From Bombyx mori (Eukaryota > Arthropoda > Insecta > Lepidoptera > Bombycidae), in contig NC_085116.1 in NCBI RefSeq assembly GCF_030269925.1, forward strand, positions 13,020,001 through 13,084,000: a DNA stretch of 64,000 nucleotides, in the 5' to 3' direction. How positions within the stretch are numbered: position 1 is the first letter of the stretch; each line of letters starts with the position of its first letter. Made by a program: the position numbers and the translations under genes. This document shows, one piece after another, positions 21,692-32,828 of the stretch. The notes below the pieces were generated by a model, which did no database searches, was not told the DNA's origin, and saw nothing but the letters and a program-made list of their open reading frames with translations.

Positions 21692-22070
21692 CGCGCGGCC
21701 GCGTTATCGCAGGTGACGCCGGGCTGCTGCGCCGGCAGTCCGCCACAAAGCCTCGTACTGATCGCGCGTTTCTCTCATTATTGTATTTTCATATATTTGT
21801 TAGTCGTTTGTTTTGTGTCTCGTTAATTTGTTAATAATCTGTAGTGTATCGTGTTGTCGTAATATAGAACTATTTCTCGTATTGTTTCGTTTAATTTTTT
21901 ATATCCAGTAAACTCCAGTCGTGCGTCGGAGCGGACACACACACTTTTTATTTTTTAAAAGTATGAATTGTCATCGGTCTTTAATAAGTATGTCAAATTT
22001 TGAGCTAATCCGACGTTTTGAAGAGGGTCAAAATTATGTTCAAAGGTTCCTTTACACACTAACATACCTT
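21692..22070 (+). other. GC-rich block grading into a leader-like region
   Basis: The GC-rich stretch 21640-21760 (GCGCGGCCGCG, GCCGGGCTGCTGCGCCGGC) is followed by T-rich DNA with many GTT/CGT words and then CCAGTCGTGCGTCGGAGCGG. The composition contrasts with all flanking DNA and resembles the 5' region of a retroelement or a promoter. No ORF or primer-binding site is recognised. Confidence 0.3.
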
Positions 22071-22505
22071 TTTTTTTTAATTGCCTTTGTAGGCAGACGG
22101 GCATACGGCCCACCTGATGGTAAGTGGTTACCGTCGCCCGTGGACTTCAGCAATGCCAGGGGCAGAGCTAAGCCGCTGCCTACCGCTTAATACTCTCCAC
22201 AAGCCTCGTTTGAAGATGGACATGTCATAGCGCTCGGGAAACACCGTGGAGGGGAGCTCATTCCATGGCCGGATGGTACGTGGTAAAAAAAAGATTTCTG
22301 GAAACGCACTGTGGATGACCGCAATGGCTCCAGGTAGTATGGATGAACTCTACTCCGGTGGCGGGCGGTGCGATGGTAAAAACGAGATGCCGGTATCATC
22401 TCGAACAATTCCTCAGGGCACTCCCCATGGAACATACGGTACAAAATACAGAGGAAACCGAAGTCCCTCCGCAGACCCAAAGGTTCCAAACCTACATCTG
22501 AAGCT
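22071..22505 (-). pseudogene. CR1/Jockey-type LINE, ORF2 C-terminus and 3' end
   Basis: Minus-strand frame beginning MEPLGLRRDFGFLCILYRMF, then HGECPEELFEMIPASRFYHR and HRSRVHPYYLEPLRSSTVRF. After a small frameshift near 22270 it continues toward a tail encoding the GLWRVLSG-type end. A T-run at 22071 marks the poly(A) end of the element. This is the region downstream of the RT domain in one silkworm LINE family; related tails occur at 31.4, 37.7, 40.1 and 61.4 kb and an RT core at 44.6 kb. The family assignment to CR1/Jockey is from memory. It is a 5'-truncated, inactive copy. Confidence 0.8.
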
Positions 22506-22592
22506 AATAAAAGCGTATTAATAAAGAAGCGTTTTACAAAATAATGAAAATTTACATAATATAATCAACCGACATACAGCAAATAGTATCAG

Positions 22593-22760
22593 CCCGCTGA
22601 GTTTCTCGCCGCATATTCACAGTGGGACATGATTTTGATCCACTGGCAGATGCATTTGGGCTATTAGGCCTCCTTCGGATACGCTCGGATATTTGGTAAC
22701 AAAACTGAGCGCTAGAGATTGATCCGCCTGAGGACGCTGGATAGACCTCCGAGCAGAAAA
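22593..22760 (+). repeat. SINE-A' fragment
   Basis: Starts AGCCCGCTGAGTTTCTCGCC as in SINE-A, then diverges into GGGCTATTAGGCCTCCTTCG and GATACGCTCGG. That second part matches the 3' half at 33.7 kb and not the Bm1-like ending. Confidence 0.6.
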
Positions 22761-23019
22761 AGTTCACTTCGTCCAGAAAAAAAAGCAACCTATAACTACT
22801 ACACATATTTTAAATTTACGTGGCCTAAAGAATACGACGGGCGTGTCGAACGATACGATTTATCGGTTCGCAAATCCTCCGCTAATATATACTTAACTAA
22901 TGTTCACAACTGAAATCCAAGATGAAGGAGTACCTAACTAATTTGCATTCTGTGATAAAAATTAAACGGCCACAAAATAAATTTAGGTAATTCATTTGGG
23001 TAATTCAATTTAGGCATAA
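22761..23019. other. Unassigned DNA
   Basis: Nothing recognised. Confidence 0.5.
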
Positions 23020-23139
23020 ACTTGAAGTCTCCAGGTGGGCTTGGGCATTCCCGTTGTGATGTTTATGGTCTCCGGTAACCAAGAATCGTCAGGCGGGCCG
23101 CGTGCTTCCTCCTGTCACCCGCCAAAGCAATAAAAAATC
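23020..23139 (+). repeat. SINE-B 3' fragment, old
   Basis: CTCCAGGTGGGCTTGGGCAT..., ATGGTCTCCGGTAACCAAG and CCGCCAAAGCAATAAAAAAT follow the order of SINE-B tails with many substitutions. Confidence 0.65.
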
Positions 23140-23735
23140 TTTTAAAGTGTGGCTTTGGAATTGACTAAAATCACCATTGTTTTATTGAAATTTTTAGTAT
23201 AGAAACTCGGCCACCCCTAGAGCTCCTATAGCCAAATGTTATAATAATATGGAAAACAGCTACTTGTGATACTTAAGCATTTTGAGATTTCAGCATTGCG
23301 CCATTCCATAATTTAACAAGAGTCACGAAACATTATTCAAATTATACATTCATAAAATGCTTTTAAAGTTTCATTCTTACACGAAAGTCAAGCTTCAAAG
23401 ATATCCTATTGTTAGTATCTGAGGCATCTAATATATCACTGAACGCCTTTTACACTAAACAAAAGCGGTCAGTGAAATTTGGCAATTCAAGTGTAGGCAC
23501 TACAATGTAGATCAATTTTTCAAACTCATCTGTTGTTCTCTGCAGCCGGATTAAGAAAGTGAATTTGTGTTTTCCGCTACAAGAAAATGGCTAAAGGAAC
23601 AAGGGCAATGTTGCAGGTTAAATGTAGGAGTTTACCTTTATTTGTGCACTAATAATTTTAGTTGGTTAATTCATTTATTTTTATTATCTAATCATATGAC
23701 TGTTTGTACAAGCTGCGTTGCGTCGGATTAACCCA
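23140..23735. other. AT-rich DNA without a recognised feature
   Basis: Nothing recognised. Confidence 0.5.
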
Positions 23736-24290
23736 TATTGTAAAGACACGGCTTGACGTCACATTACGTCCTCGATTTTTCTATTAAACTAGGGGCTTCG
23801 GGTCGCATCGGATCCCGCCGGCCCGCAAATGTACTGCGCATGCGTCAAAATTGCGCCAATTTCGCATTCAGCGGCCTCTGTCGACAGTACCAGTCCACTC
23901 GGGATCGGCAGAGGGATGTTGTGTCGTGGTACGCGTTCAACCGTCGGGAACGTCAAGAATTTGAAAATGAAATAGTTTCGGAAGTGGCGCGGCGCGTTAA
24001 GCAAACCGGTTGCCGGTTTCGAAGCGTTTCGTTTAAGATTTTATTACGATATAACACTAGAACTTGCGTTGTGTTGTGTGTTTAGAATAAGTTTTGTGTG
24101 TTTAATGTAGTTTAGTTTTAATGTAATTAAACAGTATTATACGAAATAAAAATAGGAATAGTTCGACTGTAGTGACCGCCGCGATTTCACAAAGTGGCAG
24201 TAGGTATAACCTTGACACGTTTTCCCGCGCTCGCGCCCCAGACTTGTTTTCAGTTGCACTCTCTCTTGACATTTACCGCATGAAGTGAGT
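23736..24290 (+). other. GC-rich island, candidate promoter or LTR
   Basis: Elevated GC from 23740 to 24040, with a CRE-like TGACGTCA at 23755 and GCGCATGCGTCAA near 23835. It holds a 110-codon ORF (23753-24085) rich in arginine with no recognised domain. A polyadenylation-like GAAATAAAAATAGG follows at about 24140, and then GTGACCGCCGCGATTTCAC and a possible AAAGTGGCAGTAGG. This GC-rich start, AATAAA and abrupt return resemble an LTR with R and U5, but I cannot match the second boundary or a primer-binding site to a known tRNA. A host promoter or first exon is the alternative. Confidence 0.3.
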
Positions 24291-25439
24291 ATTCTATCGT
24301 TAATTAGCGTCACCCGGCAAATCGAAAGAGAAGAATGCGCGCAAAGCTATACCGGTTACAAATAAAGTCATGCTAAGTTATACTTGTACGCTTCCCTAAA
24401 TTTAGTTGAGAAATTGAAAGACGAACTGCCGAAGTTTGTAATTATGGAGCCCTTGTGACCAATTTTGTTCCGAGACAGCCGTTGCTGCCAAGATGAGAAT
24501 TTCAAAAGGTGAGTTGGTTTCTAATATATGTTTTGTTAACGCAATCATAATATGTCGACTATAAGGTTCTATATTCGGACACATTATTTTCCGATTAGTA
24601 TTCAGATAGTACAGTAAAATTATCGCATCCAACCACTACCCATTCGGTATAGTGTCGTTACCTTATTTTCCTAAACTAGTTTTTCCCCAACTTCATGCCA
24701 CGAGTATGGACACAATATTTTGGTGTATTAAGTGTTTTTAAGTCTTGGCTGTAGTTACATAAAATTAATCCTTCTGTAGTGTCCGCACGTCATTATAGCT
24801 GATATTTCGACCGAGCATGGAGCAGAGAAAACACTAAGCTATGGTCACTGTGAGACTTGGATAAATATGATTACCGTCAACCTTTTTGTTGTTAGTAACC
24901 ATAGTTAATCACCTACCTAAACGTAATCGGAAAACATTGTTAGTTCGCTTATCCAAGTATTGGTTTCTGAAGAGTGGCAATATTGTGTGGATGAAGATGA
25001 GCCGAGAATGGAGTGGAACGGAGAGAATGCTATAAAAGCGGTGGTTTACCGAGAGCCCGCTTTAGGTTTCGGTAATATTTTTTGTGACACTTTTTGTAAT
25101 ATTATTCGAATCAAAACAGTTTAAAAAAAACGAAATCGTTTATTCAAATTAGGTTTTGCTAATAACTAGATACATTCTCGTATTTATATATTTTCGATAT
25201 TTGACGAGAGCGTCCTGTAAAGAGAGCGAAATTTAAGTATCATAATTCCCAACCCTCATTTGTTATTTCACTTGACCACTGATTCAAGTCAAAACTTACG
25301 TCGGTTCAAATTTCACTAAACACTACAACCTACTCCTAGCGTACTAAAAGGGCGCAAGATGCAGTCCTTTTAGTATGTTTGCTCAAGTGGTCATGTGGTC
25401 TACCAGATCATATGTCTCACCAGAAAAAACGAAGCTTTC
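24291..25439. other. Mostly unassigned DNA
   Basis: No named repeat. Contains the TATA-like site annotated at about 25031. Confidence 0.5.
25031..25038 (+). promoter_or_regulatory. TATA-box-like sequence
   Basis: CTATAAAAGCGG in a locally GC-richer stretch, preceded by GAGTGGAACGGAGAGAATG. No ORF worth calling follows within several hundred bases, so a real promoter here would drive a non-coding or spliced transcript. Confidence 0.25.
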
Positions 25440-25665
25440 ATTTGCTGCTTATATGGTTGAACGATTTCACGGCCCATCAGTTGTTAAGACCGGAGTCTGC
25501 AGACATCTAGCTTACTATCATCGCCCACTTTCATAATGAGGTACAAGTTTGAATTGTTTTGTATAAAAAACGTCCCACACTTCAAACCGAAACACACTAC
25601 TGCCTGGAAGACATAGGCAGAACTACGGTACCTACAAGAGCGGGCTTACAATGCATCAGCTGATC
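25440..25665 (-). repeat. SINE-B copy, heavily diverged
   Basis: TTGCTGCTTATATGG, ACGGCCCATCAGTTGTTAAG, CAAACCGAAACACACTACTG and ATAGGCAGAACTACGGTACC keep the order of minus-strand SINE-B copies with many changes. One of the oldest copies in the window. Confidence 0.75.
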
Positions 25666-26531
25666 AACCTGAAAATAAATTGAGGATGCCTAAAAAAGTT
25701 GTTAGTGCGATATTTGCGCTATCTATCTAGTGAATACTAGTCATATCGTTATGCCGTATTTTTATTTCAGTTACCAGTTCTGACAAAGCTCTCCGTACCA
25801 AGGGATTGCGGTATTCCTTTGCAGTATTCAAAGTATTGAACTACGTGCAACGCCCAAGCGTCTCTTAAAAACTCAAGTCAAGATAGTTAAAAATTCGCGG
25901 ATCAAACTGATTGTTTTTTAAGCGATTCTAATTCGGTATAGAATTTTCGCCGATTATTTGAATTCTTTTTAACATTTTAATTGAGATCACAAGACGACCT
26001 TCATGAAGTTTAAAATGAATAAGTTAAGCGTGGGGTTATGAACCTAGGTCGTCTGGGTTTTCGACCTTCGGAGACCGTCTGTTTGATGATCTCGAATATA
26101 CGGTCTCAAGTATAGAACAATACACAGCTTAAACAGAAAGCTAAACTAGACTTTAATGGACGTGTCATTAATGCTGTTGTTAATTGAAGTTGTTAATGAA
26201 AATCTTTATTAAGTGTATTTGTTTTTTTTTTTTCACCTTTTTCTTTTTTCATTAATGACAAGAATACAAACTTCTTCGGTTTTCGAAAGTGGTAGACATT
26301 TTTAAAAACTCTATGAATATTTAAAATCTTTTTACAATTCATTTTTTTATTAATATAGGCTACTCTGTATTAGGGTTCCAATAATATCCATACTGAATTT
26401 TACTGGAAGTTAATTCATTGGTTCGGCTGCTAAAATCTAACAGACTGACAGAGTTAGTTTCGTATTGATCGATAATGTTATTTGCTGTGTAACTTCTAAC
26501 AACTTATCGCATAAAAGCAAATACGAAAAAT
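25666..26531. other. AT-rich DNA without a recognised feature
   Basis: Nothing recognised. Confidence 0.5.
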
Positions 26532-26776
26532 CTTTTTTTTTATTGCTTATATGGGTGGACGACCTCACAGCCCCCCAGTTGTTAAGTGGTTACTGGAGCC
26601 CAGAGACATCTACAACGTAAATTCGTCACCCACCTTGAGATATAAGTTCTAAGGTCTCAGTATAGTTACAACGGCTACCCCACCCTTCAAACCGAAACGC
26701 ATTACTGCTTCACGGCAGAAATAGGCGGGGTGGTGGTACCTACCCATGCGGACTCACAAGAGGTCCTACCTCCAGT
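26532..26776 (-). repeat. SINE-B copy, short form
   Basis: T-run then ATTGCTTATATGGGTGG at the left; right end CAAGAGGTCCTACCTCCAGT. Confidence 0.92.
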
Positions 26777-27708
26777 AATAGCGCTTTTATGGAATATCCG
26801 ATTTTAATGAAAAACGATGACTATATTCTGCTTAAAATATTCATAACTATGTTTATGTAAAATCTTTCGGTAGTTCCAGAGATGTGCATTAAAAACACAC
26901 ACAGAGAGTCAGAAATAATTAAAAAAATCGCTGATTTTTATTCTTATTTATTATTCTTAAGCTACCCCTCTCTATTTTCACTGCCTTTCCTCAATGCACG
27001 GATAAACCGGTTTCTACTGGGTTTTTTTATATCTATTGGTAATGAATTGTTTGTATATAGTATAAGTTATAAGCGTATTTGTGTGCGCGCCCTAATTTCC
27101 ACTTAGAATTTAATATGATGTTATTATTTCAAGCACATATTTGATTACATTATTGGAAGCCACCGTAACGGTTGTCAGGATTAGATCGTTCTAAGCAAGA
27201 AAGCCACCTATTGTCGCTGACTTTATTATGATAATTGTGCGGTGATATATTATCGAACACCTTTGTCAGCATAATTCGCGTGACGCGTTAACTTCATTTC
27301 CACAAATCGTCAGTGCACGACCAACAACCGCGTCACCCGGGTGCATTCATAACATTAGCATTTAATTTAATTTCTCTATATTTTAACAAGAAACATTTTT
27401 AAGTAACATTATCTATAACTAACAAACTCACACCGCACCCAACAATAATATTTATACGTTTTATTATTAAATATACGTTTTTAATGCTTTGTTTTCACGA
27501 TTACGTTTCAGGATTAATTTTACTATTTCATCATTTAAGACGTGCCTGTGTTTCTTTTTATTGCCCTAGATCAAGATACGCTCGAGGCTGTGTCAAAATT
27601 GTTAATAAAGTGTCCTTAAGCTCGTAGCTTTAAGGACTATGACTGTAAAAACTAACAAGCTTTTACAATTCCACGTAGCCCTTCACGCGGCCAATGATCG
27701 GATTTTTT
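26777..27708. other. AT-rich DNA without a recognised feature
   Basis: A 74-codon ORF at 26882-27106 is hydrophobic but unrecognised and biased by AT content. Confidence 0.5.
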
Positions 27709-27920
27709 ACTGGTGGTAGGACCTCTTGTGAGTCCGCACGGGTAGGTACCACCGCCCCGCTTATTTCTGCCGTGAAGCAGTAATGCGTTTCGGTTTGAAG
27801 GGTGGGGCAGCCGTTGTGACTATACTGAGACGTTGTAGATGTCTATGGGCTCCAGTAACCACTTAACACCAGATGGGCTGTGAGCTCGTCCACACATCTA
27901 AGCAATGAAAAAAAAAAAAA
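27709..27920 (+). repeat. SINE-B copy, short form, internal deletion
   Basis: ACTGGTGGTAGGACCTC start; CATCTAAGCAATG plus a long A-run at the end. About 35 bases around the usual GAACTTATATCTCAAGG segment are missing. Confidence 0.9.
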
Positions 27921-28326
27921 ACACTGGAAGGACATATGAGAAAATAAAGTCCTATCTAAACATGATGGTCACGACCCTCAGCAATGGTGAAACGACACGA
28001 GAAGGAGAAGAGTCCTTAAAACTAGAACCCACCATTTTTCCTTTAGTAAACAACGGAGTGGTTCGTGAATGCGGCTATTTACGTCATAAAATGGAATCAC
28101 AACCAAGTCGCATTCCTCGATGCCACTAAATTAGTAGTCATGAAAACTTCAGCCAAATCGTCTTCACCAACTTTAAAAATAATTTTGTATTACAAAGATT
28201 ATCCCAATTGATTGCCTCGTTAGTGACTTTGACTACAGTCTTTGGAGTCCTGGTTTAATTTCTACCCGACTCTATATCTTGCTTAAAGATATTTAATATT
28301 TGACGACTTAGGAATTTCCTAACATA

Positions 28327-29126
28327 TCTATATATTAATACGTGAACCAAAAACTTTGTATCCCTTTTTACGAAAATTGCGCGGACGGAGGAGTATAAAA
28401 TTTTCTACACTTATAGAGAATACAGAGAAGAAGTGCACAATGCTAATATTTTTTTTAAATAATGCATAAAAGATACATTAAATCAATAAAGAAAACATTA
28501 CACACACTACATACCATGTTCTTTTTTTTTTTCCTACCTAAGCTGATAGCCCTAGGGGCTATGTCAGCGTAACCCTAACTTTAGTAGGTGAGCTCACGGG
28601 GCTCAAACCTGGTGACGTTGCTAACACGAACCCTAGCAAGAGCCGTGCTTCGCAGAATCTACCACCGGATCGGAAACGCGACCCACTGAGAAGATCCGGC
28701 GAGAAATTCAGTGGGCTGTGTCTGAGAGTTAATTTACTCGTCGAGCCCTTCGCCGCAAGCGACGGGTTCGACGAGAACGGTGACCGGTGCTTGAAGTACC
28801 TAAAAGCACCGTTAGAGGATCGGGAGGATCCGAGATGACGTGTTTTGGGCGACGTCGACTGCTTTCCATTCTGTCCGCAGGGTCGGGAATGATACCATGT
28901 ATTTGACGCACACACGCATGCATACTATTTATTGTCAAACTTTTGTTCTTGACGTTTGTTGTCAAATTGAGAATAGATTAAATATTGTTTGCCTTTGTTA
29001 ATATTTTTTATAGTGTAGTCTTGGCGAAATTTGTGATTATAGAAGTATAAAATACAATCATAATAGTGTACAAACTTACAATTCCAATTAATTATAGTCG
29101 AATTTCGACTACTGCGGGACCTCTAG
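28327..29126 (+). mobile_element. Helitron-N copy, interrupted by a SINE-A
   Basis: Head TCTATATATTAATACGTG at 28327, tail CTACTGCGGGACCTCTAG followed by T at 29127. With the SINE-A at 28520-28891 and one target duplication removed, about 420 bp remain, equal to the copy at 17.4 kb. No ORF of its own, so it depends on an autonomous Helitron. Confidence 0.9.
28520..28891 (-). mobile_element. Full-length SINE-A (Bm1-like) with 9-bp target duplication
   Basis: ATACCATGT flanks the insert on both sides (28511-28519 and 28892-28900). Inside, a T-run (poly(A) of the minus strand) leads to CCTACCTAAGCTGATAGCC, GAGCTCACGGGGCTCAAACC, the GATCCGGCGAGAAATTCAG core, GATCGGGAGGATCCGAGATG and GTCGACTGCTTTCCATTCTG. 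The target duplication defines the full length as about 370 bp. SINE-A carries no coding capacity; such elements use LINE machinery. Confidence 0.93.
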
Positions 29127-29478
29127 TTCTATTAAATGTAACAGGCTAGTTAAATAGACTATGTTAATAGTGTGACGTCTATAACTGAAGTCTTGGATTA
29201 TGTTTTTTCCGTACCTATTCGCTGGTAGCGTAAGGGGATATTCCAGTTACGCTGTGACTGGTAAGTGAGCTTGTCTCTGAAGATTGTTTTTAAACACGGT
29301 ACATATAAATTAAAACTAAATAATAAAGGGATCATGGAAAAAGAAAACGGTCTGTTCTTTTTGTTCATTTGTTAGTGATTCACCGTGAATTTTCTTTGAC
29401 GAAATAAATTACAACGCGAAATTGCATCTGGTTCCTTCCATATTCCTTATTAACAGAGTAAAGCTCTATGTTTTCGAA
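29127..29478. other. Unassigned AT-rich DNA
   Basis: Nothing recognised apart from a short SINE-A-like phrase GGTAAGTGAGCTTG near 29260. Confidence 0.45.
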
Positions 29479-29875
29479 GTCGTCGTGGCCTAAAGGATAA
29501 GATGTCCGGTGCATTTGTATCTAGCGATGCACCGGTGTTCGAATCCCGTAGGCGGATACCATTTTTTCTAATGAAATAAGTATTTAACAAATATTCACGG
29601 CTGACTTCCACGGTGAAGGAATAACATCCTAGGACCTGTTGTAGGACCTGTTGTGAGTCCACACGGGTAGGTACCATCACCCCCATATTTCTGCCGTGAA
29701 ACAGTAATGGGTTTCGGTTTGAAGGGTAGGGCAGCCGTTGCAACTATACTGAGACCTTAGAACACATATCTCAAGATGGGTGGCAGCATTTACGTTGTAG
29801 ATGTCTATGGGCACCAGTAACCACTTAACACCAGGTGGGCTGTGAACTCGTACACCCATCTAAGCAATAACAAAA
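29479..29875 (+). mobile_element. Full-length SINE-B with tRNA-like head
   Basis: The head GTCGTCGTGGCCTAAAGG contains a good Pol III A box (TGGCCTAAAGG, 29486-29496), and GTGTTCGAATCCC near 29535 is a B box. The head then runs through ACTTCCACGGTGAAGGAATA into the body (here starting GGACCTGTTGTAGGACCTG, a local duplication) and ends CATCTAAGCAATAACAAAAA. The promoter boxes imply origin from a tRNA gene. The anticodon region no longer folds as a tRNA, so this is not a tRNA gene. Confidence 0.88.
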
Positions 29876-30352
29876 ATGTTTTAAAATGTACTGATTGTTG
29901 AGAATGTCTGCGACTTATTCCTGTATTGTTGTGCTATTTTAATAATTTTCAATTCAGTGGTCATCAAAACGAAAATAATAAATTCTGACAAATTATTTCC
30001 ACGAACTATCATGTCCATCTTCAAAGCATGTTGTAAGCGATTGTTTTGGCGTTTCAATACATATCTACATGTACATTCATAAGTGACGGTTGTATCAGGA
30101 TAATGAAATCTATCAAGTACGCTGTTTGCCATGTCCGATAAAAAAAATCAATAAAAAAATGAAATTAGATGTAGTTTAATATAAAAAACGGATAATGCAA
30201 TTTTTTCACTGACTGACTTTTAAACTATCTTTCATTCTTTAGTTTCAGATATTTATAAAAGGACAGCTTGAAAAAAATAATCTCATCAACAAATAAAGAT
30301 GTAGCCTAGATAGAGGATAAGTTACAAAGACCTTTCAGTATGTATTTAGAAA
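29876..30352. other. Unassigned AT-rich DNA
   Basis: An 83-codon minus-strand ORF at 29881-30132 has no recognised domain. Confidence 0.45.
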
Positions 30353-30618
30353 CTAGCTGACTCGGCAGACTTTGTAGTGCCTAAATCGATAAATAAAAGA
30401 CCTAAACTTTTGTATAAAATAAATTTAAAACAAACAGAAGGAATCAGTCCAACGGGAGACACATCAAAGGAAAAACATTTTTTTTAATTTTTTTAGCTTT
30501 TAAACTTTCTCTGGACTTCCACAAATAATTTAAGACCAAAATTAGCCAAATCGGTCCAGCCGTTCTCGAGTTTTAGCGAGACTAACGAACAGCAATTCAT
30601 TTTTATATATTATATAGA
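30353..30618 (-). mobile_element. Helitron-2 copy
   Basis: In element sense the head is TCTATATAATATATAAAAATG at 30618 and the tail is GTCTGCCGAGTCAGCTAG at 30353. The family phrase AACTCGAGAACGGCTGGACC is present on the minus strand. Confidence 0.87.
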
Positions 30619-30796
30619 TTTTATTTCACCGCTTCGATCGAACATTCTTTTCTACGCGATACGCTGTTTACTTGCACTAGACAACGAAATTGAACTTCGA
30701 TCACTGTTTCTACTTTGTGTAATCTATGCAGCTTGAGATTCAAAGAGTGGGTATAGCTTTTATATAGTTTCATTGAGACTTTGATCCAAGGCCAAA

Positions 30797-31048
30797 CTTT
30801 TTATTTATTTATTGCTTAATTGGGTGGACGAGCTCACAGTCCACCTGGTGTTAAGTGGTTACTGGAGCCCATAGACATCTACAACGTAAATGCGCCATCC
30901 ACCTTGAGATATAAGTTCAAGTTCTCAGTATAGTTAATTACAACGGTTGCCCCACCCTTCAAACCGAAACGCATTACTGCTTCACGGCAGAAATAGGCAT
31001 GGTGGTGATACCAACCCGTGCGGACTAACAAGAGGTCCTACCACCAGT
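30797..31048 (-). repeat. SINE-B copy, short form
   Basis: Left TTTATTTATTGCTTAATTGG, right CAAGAGGTCCTACCACCAGT. Confidence 0.92.
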
Positions 31049-31384
31049 AAATATTCTTCCTAAATAGTAAATAGTCTATTATTTCGGATAGATTGGTATG
31101 TCTACATCTTTGAGCTGTAGTTCTCATATGTTTCCTAAATTGCCCTCTGTGCGTAGTCCATTTGCAGCGATGAGACGTTGAACTTCTTTGATAATGTTAG
31201 AGCTTCGATCGAGAAATAAAAATACGAATTAACAAGAAGATTGCTTTAGAAAAAGAGTGCATACGAACAGGCAATAGACAGTAGAATGTAGCTCGGGGAA
31301 TATATTCGAATCTTAAATAAAACTGGAACTCATGATTATCTTAATGTGACCACTGGAACACGAAGACGGACGTCGTAACGTATT
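31049..31384. other. Unassigned AT-rich DNA
   Basis: Nothing recognised. Confidence 0.5.
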
Positions 31385-31597
31385 TTTTTTTATTGCCCTT
31401 GTAGGCAGATGAGCATACGGCCCACCTGATGGTGAGTGGTTACCGTCGCCCATGGACTTCAACAAGCCAGGGGCAGAACCAAGCCGCTGATGACTGCTTA
31501 ATACTCTCCACAAGCCTCGTTTGAAGAAGGACATGTCAGAGCGCTCGGGAAACACCGTGGAGGGGAGAGCTCATTCCATAGCCGGCCTTGCAACGTA
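31385..31597 (-). mobile_element. CR1/Jockey-type LINE 3' end, 5'-truncated
   Basis: Minus-strand frame MFPERSDMSFFKRGLWRVLS and then the non-coding tail ending in a poly(A) at 31385-31395. The first codons of the fragment overlap the end of ORF2. AACGTA occurs at both edges and may be a short target duplication. Confidence 0.82.
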
Positions 31598-32128
31598 AAA
31601 AAACAATTTCACATTTTCATTACAATTTCGAAACGCAACATCACCTCATTGATCACTTATAACGAAGATAAAATTAATTTACATTGAATTCGAGCGAAGC
31701 TAAGTTTCCAAGACTTGATCCGATCATAGCCAGCCGTCAGTTAGACTGACAAAAGGCTGTCTCGTGCAAAATGGTCATTGAAAGTTGATTTTCGGTGCCA
31801 ACGTTGAAGTTTCGAGATTACTGCCTCGATTTCACGGCGATAGAGATTATGGTAATAATTCAATGAGGTCGTATGATAGACTTCATGTTTTGATTAAAAT
31901 TTGATTTGTTGGTTCAATCGAGTGCTGTGTTTGCATTTAAGGTGATTGTGAGTCTATTTCCAGGTATCAAATGTAGTCATTATTGTCTTGATACTTATTT
32001 ATAACGTGATGTATTCTTTTGAAAGTTTATACAACCGATATTGTTGGCTGCCCGAAAAAGAGTAATTTTTTTTTCTAACGAAATATGTTCTTAAAACTAG
32101 ACCACGAATAATTACCACTTTGCCTAAT
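31598..32128. other. Unassigned AT-rich DNA
   Basis: Nothing recognised. Confidence 0.5.
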
Positions 32129-32245
32129 TACTGGTAGGAACACTTGTTGGACCACAGAGGTAGGTACACACCACTGGCTTATTTCAGCAACGCAGCGGTT
32201 TTGCTTACCAGTTTGATGGACGGTGTAACTTATATAAACCCTAAC
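32129..32245 (+). repeat. SINE-B 5' body fragment, old
   Basis: TACTGGTAGGAACACTTGTT, GAGGTAGGTACACACCACTG and CTTATTTCAGCAACGCAGCG follow the plus-strand SINE-B order with many changes. The 3' half is missing. Confidence 0.65.
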
Positions 32246-32589
32246 TCTATTATTTTAATCCTTAATAAAAAGTCACCGAAAAGCTGTGAAATAAAATGTT
32301 ACTTTACTTAACTTACTGTTATGATCGCGCTGCTGCCTTTCAAACGATTGTGGTACATTTAAACAACAATCCTTTTTAAATTAAAAACAAAAATCAAGTA
32401 ATCATTCAGTACGTAATTATTTATTTATTCCAGAAGACCCAGACCGCAGACTCTTTAAGCCGATACGAATTAATCTACTACTGAATTCGAAATTCCAAAC
32501 GCGCCAACAAAACAACTGGAGAGGCTTAACCAACCGAAACTCGTTAACGCAAATCAAAACGTTTGAAATGAAACACAACCAGCTACATC
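32246..32589. other. Unassigned AT-rich DNA
   Basis: Nothing recognised. Confidence 0.5.
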
Positions 32590-32828
32590 ACTGGTGGTAG
32601 GACCTCTTGGGAGTCCGCACGGGTAGGTACCACCACCCTGCCTATTTCCGCCGTGAAGCAGTAATGCGTTTCGGTTCGAAGGGTGGGGTAGCCGTTGTAA
32701 CTATACTGAGACCTTAGAACTTATATCTCGAGGTGGGTGGCGCGTTTACGTTGTAGATGTCTATGGGCTCCAGTAACCACTTAACATCAGGTGGGCTGTG
32801 AACTCGTTCATCCACCTAAGCAATAAAA
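32590..32828 (+). repeat. SINE-B copy, short form
   Basis: ACTGGTGGTAGGACCTC start; end CCACCTAAGCAATAAAAATAA. Confidence 0.92.

Noticed and set aside
27905..28129. 74-codon ORF starting MKKKKN
   Set aside because: Its start is the A-tail of a SINE-B copy, and the rest shows no family resemblance.
29479..29560. Functional tRNA gene
   Set aside because: A and B boxes are present, but the sequence does not form the arms of a tRNA, and the same head recurs at the start of several SINE-B copies.
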